A stretch of DNA of 64,000 nucleotides from Mytilus trossulus (Eukaryota; Mollusca; Bivalvia; Mytilida; Mytilidae): positions 23,862,886 through 23,926,885 of the forward strand of contig NC_086374.1 in assembly GCF_036588685.1 (NCBI RefSeq), in the 5' to 3' direction. Within the stretch, counting starts at the first letter, position 1; every line of letters begins with the position of its first letter. The notes beneath the pieces were generated by a model that saw nothing but the letters and a program-made list of their open reading frames with translations, did not search any database and was not told the DNA's origin. A program made the position numbers and the translations under genes. Shown here piece after piece: positions 32,882 through 45,180 of the stretch.

Positions 32882-34574
32882 TGAAGGCGTCCGTAAAATT
32901 TAAGAAGGGATGGTTTTAATTTTAATAGTTGGGACTCTTGGTCTAATAGCTTCGTTGTGATCAGTAAACCTCTATCAAGGAAATCAGGGTAGAAAATGAT
33001 GTACACAGTGAAAGTATGTCTGCATTGTCCTAAGCATTACGTTATCCCTAAATTGCAACACAATGATATTATTACACCTGTAACATAGACTACTTTTTAT
33101 AAATCATCAACACAAATTTCTAGGAATAATAAAAACTATTAAGATGTGACATAAGACAATCAGGCAGTCATATAAACTGTTTGACATTGGTAGTGTGTGG
33201 ATTACCTTTTTTTTTTTTTTTTGTCTCAATCCTCCTCTTTTAAAATAATTATCAGTGAGTAACAAATGGTAAAGAACATGTATTACAACAACAACCAGTG
33301 CAGCAAAAGTACAGAACTATTTATTAATAAAATTAACGGTACCAATTTTCTTGCACCAGATGCGCATTTCGACAATATATGTCTCTTCAGTGATGCTCGT
33401 GACCAAAATATTTGAAATCCAAAGCTTATATAAAAGATGAAGAGCTATAATCCAAAAGGTCCAAAAAATATAGCCAAATCCTTGAAAGGAACAGTTTCAT
33501 AAATAAAAAGAAATATACTGTAACAAAAATGTTCCCACTAAATGAATACAGATTCAAAGTACCCAATCAGCTTATATGAAAACATGCTGCCCAATAAATT
33601 TCAGGAAATCACAAACAATACTGTGAAACGTTATAGTGGGTCATGCCAATAAACAAATTTGAGTATTTGTATAACGTATTGCCAGATGGTATAGATCTTT
33701 GTAATTCAATTCCAGCTTTAACTGATATTTTGGATAAATACCCTTTACCTTGCTGAAAAATTAAACAAGGTATGAGAATAATAACTACATACACAAGAAT
33801 ATTATTACTTCCTGTACTAAAATATCTTAATGAAAAGAAAAAATTTAAAACAATTTATAAAGTTCCTGTTGTTTTTTTAAACTTTGGAACATGAGTAACA
33901 ATTCATCCTCTAGCATCAATGCACAAATCAGGATGTAACTGTGTTCACTGAAGCTTTATTCACCTTACATCACCCCAAGTTTGTGATGGGGTTCGTGTTG
34001 CTGAGTTTATAGTTTTCTATGTTTGGCCTTCTAAAGTATTATTTGTCTGTTTGTCTTTTTATTTTTATCCATGGCGTTATCAGTTTTCGATTTATGAGTT
34101 TGACTATCCCTCTGGTATTTTTCGTCCATCTTATACTTTTGTAGACGAATTGCGCGTCTGGCGTATATACTTAAATTAGTCCTGGTATCTATGATGAGTT
34201 TATCTATTAAAAAAAACCTTCCAATGTATATGTCAATATTCACAAATGAACTGATAATAAGGGTTATTCTCCAGTATGCATTAGTTTTGAAAATGTGATA
34301 GCTAGTTTGGTGATATTAGTAAGTGCACTGTGACAATAAATTTTAGATTGATATCTGTAATGACCAACACAAAATTGAAGGGTGCAGTTATTAATTGAAA
34401 CTCTTTCACTTTCATGTTAATTGAGTGGAATGTCTTTGATAAAACTATGGTCATACCTATAGACTCTTCACGTCCACCAGTAAAACCTTTGCTTGTCGTG
34501 CATTTGTTTAACTGTGCGATATGTATGAATATGCAGCAAAGACCGGCGGAATTAGTTATCAAAAGTACCAGGAA

Positions 34575-35070
34575 TATAATTTAGTCCTGGTATCTATAAT
34601 GAGTTTATTTACAATCACTGGGTCGATGCCACTGCCGAGGGTATCACAAGCCCAGTAGTCAACACTTTTTGTGCTGACATGAATTGTCATTGATATGTTT
34701 ATATTTATAAATTTACTGTTCACAAATTTTTTTAATTGTTTGAAATACTAAGTCTTTTCTACCTTAGGCACAGATCTACTTAGCTGTATTTGGCATAACT
34801 TTTATGAATTTTGGTTTTGAAAGCTCTTCAACTTCGTACTTTATTTGGCATTTTAAACTTTTTTGAATTCTTTAGCATGATGAGTTTATTTAGTACGGCG
34901 GACGCGCGTTTCGTCTACATAAGACTCATCAGTGACGCTCATCTCAAACTAGTTATAAAGCCAAAGAAGTACAAAGTTGAAGAGCATTGAGGATCCAAAC
35001 TTCCAAAAGGTTGTGCCAAATACGGCTTAGTTAATCTATTCCTGGGACAAGAAAAAATTCAAAGTTTTAG
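34575..35070. repeat. dispersed repeat R4, longest copy
   Basis: It begins near TCCTGGTATCTATAATGAG and ends in the CAAATACGGCTTAG block. The two halves are loosely inverted with respect to each other: the GGCATAACTTTT..TTCAACTTCGTACTT part is answered by AAGTACAAAGTTGAAGAGC. A foldback-type element is therefore possible. It is absent from the matching position in unit A. Confidence 0.5.
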
Positions 35071-35849
35071 AAATAGGAAACTTATAAAAATGAATTGGGA
35101 TGATAAATCCAAAGGCTCGATGTAATGTGAGTTCCATACCATCTATACATTAAAAGAACCCATTCAAAAAAACATCGTCAAAATTTCGACCTCTTTAAAA
35201 CAAACCATCATTTTTTTGGCCGTTCATCCCAGTCGACAGACCTTTTAGATCCTTACTTTTTATGCTAGGACTATAACAATAGTCCCAGTATTATGTAAAT
35301 CCGGTAGCACTCTAATGAAAATGTCAGAGTACACTTTTTTCCACAAGCACTTGTCTCTGAAAAACAATTTTATACCTTATGAGTTATATTTTTTAAGTAC
35401 ATATAAATGGAAACATATTTTTAGAAACAAATACCTGTATTTTTTCTATGTCAAGTAAGAGTTACATCTAAGTTTAATTGACCCAGTATCGTGACAGTAA
35501 TTACATTCCGCTCATTTTATCGCTTGAAGAATGTCTTCATAATTGTAGAAATGCTACTATATGCAATTTGTTGTATCTTGATATCATTTGTGCACAAGCA
35601 TGCCTTGATAGAAGATTTATTATGGGTAACTATAAATTTATGCATACAATTCTATCACACTTTCCACAAGTGAGTTCGATCACTTTGGTGTCTATTTTCA
35701 ATATGCATAGCATATTCTGATCTAGTTCGTCACGTTAATTAAGATTGAGGTTCTGAGACTCTTTTTACAAACAAAAACTTTCTCAAAAGTCATTATTAAC
35801 ATTTCAGTCTAACTTACGATCAATTTTAATCGTAAGATATGTTTTATGA

Positions 35850-36430
35850 AAAAAGTGGCTGGACTATACAAATGACTTTTATTTGACGTCTAGGATTTTT
35901 TTGTCGAGACTGTGACTTTTGTTGCAGAAAACTCGACATAGGGATCGTGATCCGGCGGCGGCTATGGCGGCGGCGTTGGCTAACTACTTAAAAGCTTTAT
36001 ATTTTAGAAGATGGAAGACCTGATTGCTTCATGTTAATTTCTCTCTTATTATGAGTACATATTACTATATTGTGTATGTGTGTATCTTGCAAGGTCCTCA
36101 TGCTCGTCAGAAATTGTTCACCTGACCTTGACCTCATTCCATGGATCAGTGAACAAAGTTTAGTTTTGGTGGTCAAGTCCATATTTCAGATTCTATAAGT
36201 AATAGGTCTAGTATATTCGGTGTATGGAAGGACTGTAAGGTGAACATGGCCATCTGGCAGTTGTCATCAGACCTTGGTTATAGTGAAGTTTTTGTGCTTT
36301 GGTCTCTTTTTCTTATACTGTATGCAATAGGTCTACTATATTTGGTGTAGGGAATTATTATGAGGTGTACATGTCTAGCTGTCAAGTTCTATTTCAAGTT
36401 TTGTAATTTCCTAATCTATGGCGGACTTGT
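35850..36430 (+). repeat. degenerate tandem/satellite-like repeat (unit B counterpart)
   Basis: It carries the same recurring words as 19,560-19,945: CACCTGACCTTGACCTCA, AATAGGTCTA, TATTTGGTGTA and GGTGTACATGTCTAGC. It is diverged and non-coding. Confidence 0.5.
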
Positions 36431-36989
36431 ATTGTTTCAAAATCTATGACTGATTTTTTTAATTGGAGAACAAGGCAGAACATATGCGGTCAATGATTTT
36501 CGTTAATTAAAGTGGCTCAGGCGTTTTAATTAAAATCCATAGAAGTTTTTAATCACTGTCAAAATGAGGTTTTTATTATGCTTTTTTTCAAAAATATAAT
36601 AAAAGATTGGGTCATCTGACTTTTTTTTTCTCTATACATGTTGTGCAAAATTGGTAGATTTTGTATAGATTATGCATGGACAATTTTTTTTTTTTTATAA
36701 AAACAAAACTACAACATAGAGTTTTAAGATAAAATGGGAGAAGATAGCTCATATGACATGCTTTCAGATAAGAAAAAGAAAAAATGGGATCACCAAATTT
36801 GTTATCTTGCTACATATTAAAATAGGTAAATTCACATCACTTTCTATTATAAAATTTGTAATTACAATTCTGTATTCTTGAACCGACGTTTCTATTATCT
36901 GAGTTATCTCCTTTACCATATAAGTAATCTCCCCTTTCTTGGCAAAGTTGGAAAAAACTACTCTCAAAAGATGCACATTTTATTCTAAA

Positions 36990-37090
36990 CTATAGGAAAC
37001 GTAAGATAAAAGGAGCATGTCTAGAAACATCTGTGGAATAAATATTTCTTAATGGTCAATCAAATCGTGATGGCAACCATGAAATTTCCT
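36990..37090 (-). pseudogene. reverse-transcriptase remnant (unit B counterpart)
   Basis: The short block AATGGTCAATCAAATCGTGA is the diverged counterpart of the remnant at 21.2-21.3 kb. It is too short and broken to code. Confidence 0.35.
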
Positions 37091-38192
37091 AATATAGTAG
37101 AAGTAGTATTATATACCATATCAAAGAGTTCAGGATTCACATGATGTGCTCCGGTAAAAAAGGCATTCCATAATCTGTGCATGGTACCTGTTTAATCCCT
37201 TTATTAAATAATCTAGTATAGAACTGATATAAATCTCTGATTTTTAAACTATACAAAAAAGGAAAATTCATTTTAAGAACAGCTCTTTCTGCATGACATT
37301 TGTAATTACAATTCTGTATTCTTGAACCGACGTTAATTTACATTATTACCCACTATTCACCTACTACAAACATAAGTTCAAGTTAGGAAGATCTGCATAC
37401 ACTTGGTATAATAACAAAAATCTTATATTCGAGCGTCACTGATGAGACTTTTGATGACGAAACGTGCGTATAGCGTAAGTTTAAAATTTTAGTCCTGGTA
37501 TATATGATGGGTTTACTTACTATAACATTAGAAAACGATTTGCTCGTGAATTTCAATTAGGAGATAACTGTATTGTATTTTAAGCTAAGACGGCATCAAT
37601 TGGGGATTTGATGGTCGCAAATTAAGTCTACTGGCAACGTGTTAGCGAGGACACGAATTTCGACGAAGTATCCATTTCCTGAAGAATTAAATTCAGACTT
37701 TAACAAACCACGCAAAATTCTTAATGAAAACACAAATTTTCCACAATTTTCCCGAATAAAAGAATCACCAGTATTTACCTATTCCAACACCCCTTTAAGC
37801 TAGTACTATATTCTTAACCACCATCCCACCCCAACATCCTCCTTTCCTCAGCAGAACCATGACAGAGGATATTCGAGTAGGGGCGAACGCGTTATTGTGA
37901 GAATAGATGCAATTTCTGTCATTCATAATGCATCGTTAGTTAAGAGGGACGAAAGATACCAGAGGGACAGTCAAACTCATAAATCGAAAATAAACTGACA
38001 ACGCCATGGCTAAAAAATATTTATATGAATTCAGTTGTTGCACATAATAAACCTTGTATGATAATTAAGCCTCTGGTTTGTATAATCAAAAACAAAACTA
38101 TACAGTAAACCTTTTTCTAATGTCAAGAATTTGTGTTTACTTACTTGTATATAACATGTAAAGCCGAATAGTAAACCTCACAATGTTTTCAA

Positions 38193-38862
38193 TGATGATG
38201 CCATTTCTTTCTAACACAAGCGATGCAAACGACTAAGCGCGCACATGTTTTGATCATTTTTTTCTAACATACGTTTTCAAGCAAAGTTTGAATAAACTAT
38301 AACAGACTTTGCACTCGCTAAAAATACGTCTACAGTTTGTCGTACGTCGTTTGTTAGTACAAATTTGTTTATAACTTCAACCTTAAATTTTAGTAAAATT
38401 ATAAGACTACATTGGAACAATCGGCAAAAGACAAACAATACAGTGAAATCTTCGCCTTAGTGCCTATAATATCGAATAAACGCAACAAAAATATAAACGA
38501 ATAACTTGCTAAATCAAGGCAATAGATGGGAGACTTCTGGAAAGGGACGTACATGCTTTAACAGTATCAGCAAAAAATCTCAAAACACTGTTAGTAATAA
38601 TCTTAAAAATAGGCAACACTTTCATACATATGAAATAGAAAAAAAACGGTGTAAATTCTTGATATGTATTACTATGTTGGTTGAGGGATCACATTTAAAT
38701 ATAACCGTGTAATAAGTCTGTTTACTGACCAACAACTTGTGCATATATTGTTGAAAGTTTAAAACAAGGTCAGTAAACACTGTTTAAACGATGTATTTGT
38801 TTCTACATTTGTAGCGTTTGGCAAACGATAACAAAACGCCACACAATGTTTACAAAATTAAG
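38193..38862. other. about 670-bp insertion specific to unit B
   Basis: Unit A passes from CAATGTTTTCAATAA directly to the ACTTACACTCCACAAAATAA block (about 22.42-22.45 kb). Unit B has about 670 extra bases between the same landmarks. The interior contains a perfect 12-base inverted repeat, TGTTTACTGACC (38,719-38,730) and GGTCAGTAAACA (38,768-38,779). No terminal repeats or coding frame were recognised. Confidence 0.45.
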
Positions 38863-39220
38863 GTTATAAAGTAATGCACTCTTACACCTCACAAAACAAA
38901 ATAGCATGATATTAGAGTATTCATCAAAGTACAAAATGTAATCGGCCGTAGGCACTTCTTCATTTTGTAGACTGAAATATTGGGATCATGCTGTCGTGTA
39001 TATTTGAGGAAATTTGATACACATGTTGCCATTTTAACTGTGAAACAAATGTAAAGAGAAGAATTCTGTTTCATTTGAAAAGATAAATTACCACGTCAGT
39101 AATATGACAGTTGTTGTTCATTTATTTGATGTCTTTGAGCTTTTGATTTTGCCATTAGATTCTGGACTTTTCGTTTTGAATTTTCCTCCGAGTTCAGTTA
39201 ATTTACTTTTTATATTTCAG

Positions 39221-42200
39221 AAATGGGCACCAAAAAGAAGTTGTTTTTATTACTGGGAAGTTTGGTATTAATATGTTTTACTTTCGCGCGCATTTGACAA
39301 AAAGGACGTTTAGAGAAATGAGAAAGGCAGGTAATTTTAAACTTACTCATATATAACTGCTTATTTAATTCTAATTTTATTTTCACACCGCTACTCTGCA
39401 CGTTATGTGCCCTCAGCAGTGTCGATAACGTTCAGACATTCTTCATCTAATATAGTGTTCATGTATATAAACAGTCATTGGGTCTATCGAGAAAAAAATA
39501 TTGTGACAAGATATATGCTACGGTGATCAAGTATTGCGATATATGGTCGTGAAAGATCTGTTATGGGAGTCTCGGACAGTGAAGGAAATCGTACCGAGAA
39601 TACACACACAATGTCATGCATTGAGTCATAAAGACAAATTAAACAGAAAACATATTTTGTCTATCAAAATGGTTCAACATTATTGGTATATAGAAAATCT
39701 GAGTATAAAATATCTCCGTTTTTACACAACTACAGTAGATATGGTAGACACATTGCTCTTCAACATTTGAATGACATGAAAAAAATGCAAACACACATGG
39801 TTTTGTTCATTATATACGAATGACAAAATTACTAATCTCCGAATAATTTCGTTCTTAATTAACAATTATCGAGACAAACAAATACATGTAGTTATTGAAT
39901 AAATTGAATAAATTTTTGGATATCCTTTGGTAAATAGATTTGCCTTTAATGTTTTTTTTCGCTACAGTTGTTTAATCAAAGTTTTGTATGGCAAAGTCGC
40001 CGAAATTCAGATAAATTGCTAAAAAATATTTTTCCAGTTGAAGAGAATTCGTCACTTTCCAGCAGATCGGAGGAAAAAGAAGTATTTAAAATAACAAGAA
40101 AGTATCAGGTGTGTATCATTGTAGCATGGCATTACTAGTATATTGAAGAATGGGTAATGTCAGCGAAGCAGCGATCTAACAACACACAAAACCCATCCCC
40201 TTCGTATATATTGTCTGACAAGAAGTAAATGAAAACCTAAAGAATAGTTTGTCTTGAAAAGTACTAAAATGTTATCTATACATAAAAATAGTGAGCAAAA
40301 TATTATTAAATACATAATAGTCAGTTAAAATATAAAATGAAATAATAAAAAAACATGGAACAACAATTGAAAAGGTAAATCATCATTCGAACTGTTGACT
40401 GAATTGGGATAACTGTTTGTTCTAAATTTTACTTTAAACATTTGATAAGACATATTTGAATGTTTTATACATTAAAATCCTTGATATTGATTGTGATCTT
40501 TAAAAAACATATTGACAACCTGTCTTGGTTTAGGACTATTTTGAATAGTATGCAATATGATAGCCGTTTGCTTTTTTCTGTACGGTTATTGTCTCATTGA
40601 CCCATTCCCCAATTCCATTCTCAATTTTATTTGGTGATTGTGCGTTATTAATCGATGAATTGATGCCTCATTGGCATCTCCAAATACAAATATTGTCTTG
40701 TTGTCTCGTTGGCATCCAAACTACAAATCTTGTCTTGGTGTCTCATTGGCATCCAAAATACAAATCTTGTCTTGAGGTCACATTGACATCTCCAAATATA
40801 AATCTTGTCTTGATGTCTCTTTGGCATCCAAACTACAAATCTTGTCTTGGTGTCTCATTGGCATCCAAAATACAAATCTTGTCTTGAGGTCAAATTGACA
40901 TCCCCAAAAAGAAATCTTGTTTTGAGGTCACATTGACATCCAAAATACAAATCTTGTCCTGAGGTCACATTGACATCCAAAATACAAATCTTGTCTTGAG
41001 GTCACATTGACATCCCCAAATACAAATCTTGTCTTGAGGTCACATTGACATCCCCAAATACAAATCTTGTCTTGAGGTCACATTGACATCCCCAAATACA
41101 ATTTTTTTCTTGAGGTCACATTGACATCCAAAATACAAATCTTGTCTTGGTGTCTCATTGGCATCCCAAAATACAAATCTTGTCTTGATGTCTCATTGGC
41201 ATCCCAAAATACAAATCTTGACTTGAGGTCACATTGACATCCAAAATATAAAATATTGTCTTGAGGTCACATTGACATCCAAAATACAAATCTTATCTTG
41301 GTTTGTCTTGATCCCCAAATATAAATCTTGTCGTGAGGTCACATTGACATCCCGAAGTATAAATCTTGTCTTGAGGTCACATTGACATCCAAAATACAAA
41401 TCCTGTCTTGAGGTCATATTGACATCACGAAATATAAATCTTGTCTTGAGGTCACATTGACATCCCGAAATATAAATCCTGTCTTGAGGTCACATTGACA
41501 TCCCGAAATATAAATCTTGTCTTGAGGTCACATTGACATCCCGAAATATAAATCTTGTCGTGAGGTCACATTGACATCCAAAATACAAATTTTGTTTTGA
41601 GGTCACATTGACATCCCGAAATATAAATCCTGTCTTGAGGTCACATTGACATCCCGAAATATAAATCTTGTCTTGAGGTCACATTGACATCCCGAAATAT
41701 AAATCCTGTCTTGAGGTCAAATTGACATCCCGAAATATAAATCTTGTCTTGAGGTCACATTGACATCCCGAAACATAAATCTTGTCGTGAGGTCACATTG
41801 ACATCCCGAAATATAAATCTTGTTTTGAGGTCACATTGACATCTAAAATACAAATCCTGTCTTGAGGTCATATTGACATCCCGAAATATAAATCTTGTCT
41901 TGAGGTCACATTGACATCCCGAAATATAAATCCTGTCTTGAGGTCACATTGACATCCCGAAATATAAATCTTGTCTTGAGGTCACATTGACCACCCGAAA
42001 TATAAATCCTGTCTTGAGGTCAAATTGACATCCCGAAATATAAATCATGTCTTGAGGTCAAATTGACATCCCTAAATATAAACCTTGCCTCGAGGTCACA
42101 TTGGCATCCCCAAATATAAATCTTGTTTCGAGGTCACATTGACATCCCCAAATATAAATCTTGTCTTGACTGAAGTCACATTGACATCCCGAAATATAAA

Positions 42201-43763
42201 TATTGACTTGATATCTCATTGGCATCCCCAAATACAAATATTTTCTTGATATCTCCAAATATAAATCTTGTCTCAATGTCTCATTGGCAACCCCAAATAT
42301 AAATCTTGTCTTGAGGTCACATTGACATCCCGAAATACAAACCTTGTCTTGGTGTATCATTGCCATCCCCAAATATAAATCTTGTCTTGAGGTCACATTG
42401 ACATCCCGAAATACAAATATTGTTTTAATGTATTGTTGACATCCTAAAATACAAATCTCATTCGAGCTCTATAGCAGATCGCAATACAAACTGACAAGAT
42501 ATTGATAAATAATATTAAACAGCCAAGTATACACCTTTGGAGATAAATAAGAAGAGAATTTGAAAGAAAATATCATTATTTATATTGTCGTTGGTTTTAT
42601 GATTGGTATAGATGAGTGTTGTTATTGTTGTAATAGTTACATTTTATTTGTTCTTGTAATTTTGAATGTGTCATTTATTAGATTATTATTGTATAAATCA
42701 AAAATCTCTACAGAATCATGGGTGGGTTTTTTTTAAACGCTACTTTTGGACTTCAAACACAAAATTTCCATAAGATCTTAGTTGTGTAGTGTCGTCTTTA
42801 ATGTGAGCAATATTTTATGCGACCCTAAAAGATAATAATTGTTTTAGAAGATTTGATAGGTTTAAAAATATCTTTAGGAATCTTAGCCCAACTGACAAGT
42901 CTCTTTCATTTCAGCACTGTTATAATTCAACATTGGACTTCGATAAGTTTAAAGTAGAAATCAGAAAACATTTGACCACGTGCGAAGAAAATGTGTCAAA
43001 TTCGAGTAAAAACGAAGATCGGTACATGCTTTGCCTAAGCACGTCTTACATCGTATCATTGTGAGCGATAAGTATCGTTTTTTGATGTGCTTGATTCCAG
43101 CAGTATCTTCTACATCATGTAGAAGGATATTTTTACAATTATCGGGAACATTTACAGAAAAAAGATTACAAAAAATAAACAACGTGCCATGTATCATAGA
43201 ATGAATAAACATTATAAAACATTGCAACATTACAACAAGAATAAAATCGATTTTCGATTAAAAAATTATACAAAAGTAGTTTATGTTCACAACCCGTTTG
43301 AACGAATATTATCAGCATACAGAAGTAAATTCGTGAACAATATTCAATTACATAAAACTTATGGTACCCAAATTATATCAAAATTTAGACCCAATGCCAC
43401 AGAGAGTGAGAAGAAAAGAGGAGACAGTGTTACTTTTTTGGAATTTCTAAAATATATAACTTTGACTAAAAATCACAATTTTCACTGGGCAACGATCAAT
43501 TACAATTATATGGGGATGTTCGAAAACTTAAAAACGGAGTACGCTGATTTTCTCATATCGGCGCCAAAGAAGTTAAATATCCAAGACGAGCGTTGTTCTT
43601 TAAAAAAAAAAAAGGCAAGACAACAACAAAGGTTACAAAGAAATATTTTTCCCATATACCACCAAAATATTTAGCAGCCATCCGAAAAATGTATAAAAGA
43701 GATTTTATTTTATTTGCATTTCCGAATTCGGACATTTATAATTTAACAAGTAAGTACGCTTGA
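39221..43763 (+). pseudogene. sulfotransferase pseudogene (unit B copy)
   Basis: The counterparts of the three exons are 39221-39330, 40044-40108 and 42915-43763, with splice sites largely kept. Exon 1 keeps the ATG at 39223 but has two extra bases near 39,285, which shift the frame to an immediate stop. Exon 2 is still in frame, with one extra codon. Exon 3 has lost a base near 42,967 and meets TGA at about 43,062. It later has further small indels, a 27-base deletion removing the counterpart of FWNVCAPCT, and an A-run expansion near 43,600. The 3'-phosphate motif reads VHNPFERILSAYRSKF, with the key Arg replaced by His. No full-length enzyme can be made. Expression as RNA is possible. Confidence 0.88.
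40655..42462 (+). repeat. 38-bp minisatellite array B (about 47 units), in the pseudogene's intron 2
   Basis: It has the same 38-base unit as array A but a different dominant variant, TTGAGGTCACATTGACATCC followed by CGAAATATAAATCTTGTC, with AAATCCTG alternating in places. The left edge (about 40.66-40.9 kb) keeps array-A-like units with TCTCATTGGCATC, and the last few units at the right also resemble A. Total length is within about 20 bases of array A. Confidence 0.92.
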
Positions 43764-44764
43764 GAAAAAGAAAACAGCAAGTCTAGCACCCAACCTGGTA
43801 AGAATACTGGTTTTATGCCCACTCTACAATTACATTAAGTGCCAAATTCAGAACTGCTAAAGGTTCGTGGAAATGTATCTATAGGCTTGTATTTCGTTAC
43901 TGGGGTGATCATACCGACTGTATACATTTATATTTATATAATAAACCTATTCAATTTCTATGTTGTTTAAATTTCATTTTGCCATGGTAAGATAATCAAA
44001 GATGGCTGTTGACTTTTTAAAAGAAAATATGTATTGAACATGTTGAAGAGGCTTCCGAATTTGACAGACAAAAATATTTTAGACACGATCTGGATAAACT
44101 TATCGATCTTTTAAGTAAACTTATTCAAAAAGTTACCGAATCAACGCTGTATTAATAATTACATTTTTTTAAAGTGTTTTTATTGGAAAAAATATTGATC
44201 TTATTCAGTTTCAATAAAACTATTAAATACCCACTAAACTAAATACTTTTTTTATACACATATGTAAATTCAGGGTCCTACATTTTGTCGATACCTATAT
44301 TTTGGCATTGCACTATGTCAGGTCTCTATCTTCTAATGACGTCTTTACTCAAAATCCATTAGGTGTTGGGGTGTGTACTGCATGATTGATATTTTTGTCC
44401 ATGATACATGATTTTTGATTATCAGTTATAGACTTTTAACTAGTTTGAGAGTACTCTCATATCTCTACTCCGTATCTTTGTCGTTTTTGTAATAGTTGCT
44501 TTAATGCTTTTTTCGATCTGATGAGTGAAGCATTTTGCAAATGATTTTTGTCAAACTTGCGACATATTATGACGCAAAAGCGAGACTTATCTTTTACAGA
44601 TTCCTTTTTTGGCGTCAGCATGTAGGTTCAGACTGTTTGGTTATTTTTTTTTTTTTTTTATTTTAAACATCAATTACTTTTATATAACCTTAATGGAATT
44701 TTAAAAACTTTGGACAGAAGCTTGTTTATGATCAAGGAACAATATCCAGAGCAACTTATATACT

Positions 44765-45180
44765 ACTTATACAGGCGCTGCTGGAATGTTGCTACTGTTG
44801 GAAATGGAAAGTTAAAAAATGGACAGGATTGACTGTATCTGTTGTATTCTTCATCTCAAGTTCGATGGGAAAGATGCGTTCAACAGTCACCTTTTAAATT
44901 ATTAAGTAAGAGTACATCACATATATAGCGGACAGTAAAAGTTAGAGGATACTGTTAACCTCTTTTCGTCCTTCCTAAGAAGTTTCTGTATGAAGTCTGT
45001 CTTATTGAAATAACAAAGAAACAAGTCGGCAAGAAGTGGGGCACAGTTGGTTTCCTTTTGGATGTCGATAGTTTGTTGAAAAATAAATGGGAAATGTGTC
45101 CATAAGGATACAGATGATGCCCCGCTAGCATTTAACATTATAAAGGGACACAACTTTAAAAGTGAAGCTGCCAAAATTTG
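44765..45180 (-). pseudogene. reverse-transcriptase fragment (N-terminal palm region)
   Basis: The minus-strand frame at 44,917-45,174 reads LWTHFPFIFQQTIDI, then NCAPLLADLFLCYF, then DFIQKLLRKDEKRLTVS. This is a reverse-transcriptase block of the same family as the remnants at 4.6 kb and 31-33 kb. It is truncated by stops on both sides. It begins right at the end of segmental unit B. Confidence 0.6.

Larger units (their letters stand above)
31083..32885. mobile_element. cointegrate-like composite: two identical 468-bp TIR elements flanking 859 bp
   Basis: The order is TGAA, element copy 1 (31087-31554), TTTA, interior, TTTA, element copy 2 (32414-32881), TGAA. Both copies are in the same orientation. 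The outer flanks share TGAA (31083-31086 and 32882-32885). The inner flanks share TTTA (31555-31558 and 32410-32413). The interior is AT-rich with no supported coding sequence. The whole 1.8 kb interrupts a reverse-transcriptase remnant. The outer duplication shows that the composite entered as a unit, or that it formed there with one target. Confidence 0.75.
30985..33000 (-). pseudogene. reverse-transcriptase fragment split by the 1.8-kb composite insertion
   Basis: Minus-strand translation of about 32,882-33,000 gives DFLDRGLLI..KLL and then LKPSLLKFYGR; continuing at 31,086-30,985 it gives HELVDRYEISVAQ. These are adjacent parts of one reverse-transcriptase C-terminal region. They are interrupted at 31,083-32,885 by the composite element. 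The reading frame continues across the junction when one TGAA is counted once. The rest of the retroelement is missing. A Penelope-like identity is suspected, not shown. Confidence 0.55.
33068..44750. repeat. segmental duplication, unit B (about 11.7 kb)
   Basis: This is the direct tandem counterpart of unit A (15,639-30,600), with the same order of flank, sulfotransferase exons, minisatellite and 3' flank. It lacks the LINE fragment and the R1/TIR insertion of unit A. It has its own insertions at 34,575-35,070 (R4) and about 38,193-38,862. By eye, divergence is far greater than between the two 468-bp MITEs, so the duplication is the older event. Confidence 0.75.

Noticed and set aside
35478-35720. 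An open frame whose product resembles that of the frame at 19,210-19,416.
   Set aside because: The resemblance reflects the segmental duplication of non-coding DNA. The two frames differ by indels and have no codon-level conservation.
39534-39770. A 78-codon open frame in the pseudogene's intron 1.
   Set aside because: The homologous stretch of unit A (about 22.98-23.29 kb) is not open in the same frame; it is intronic.
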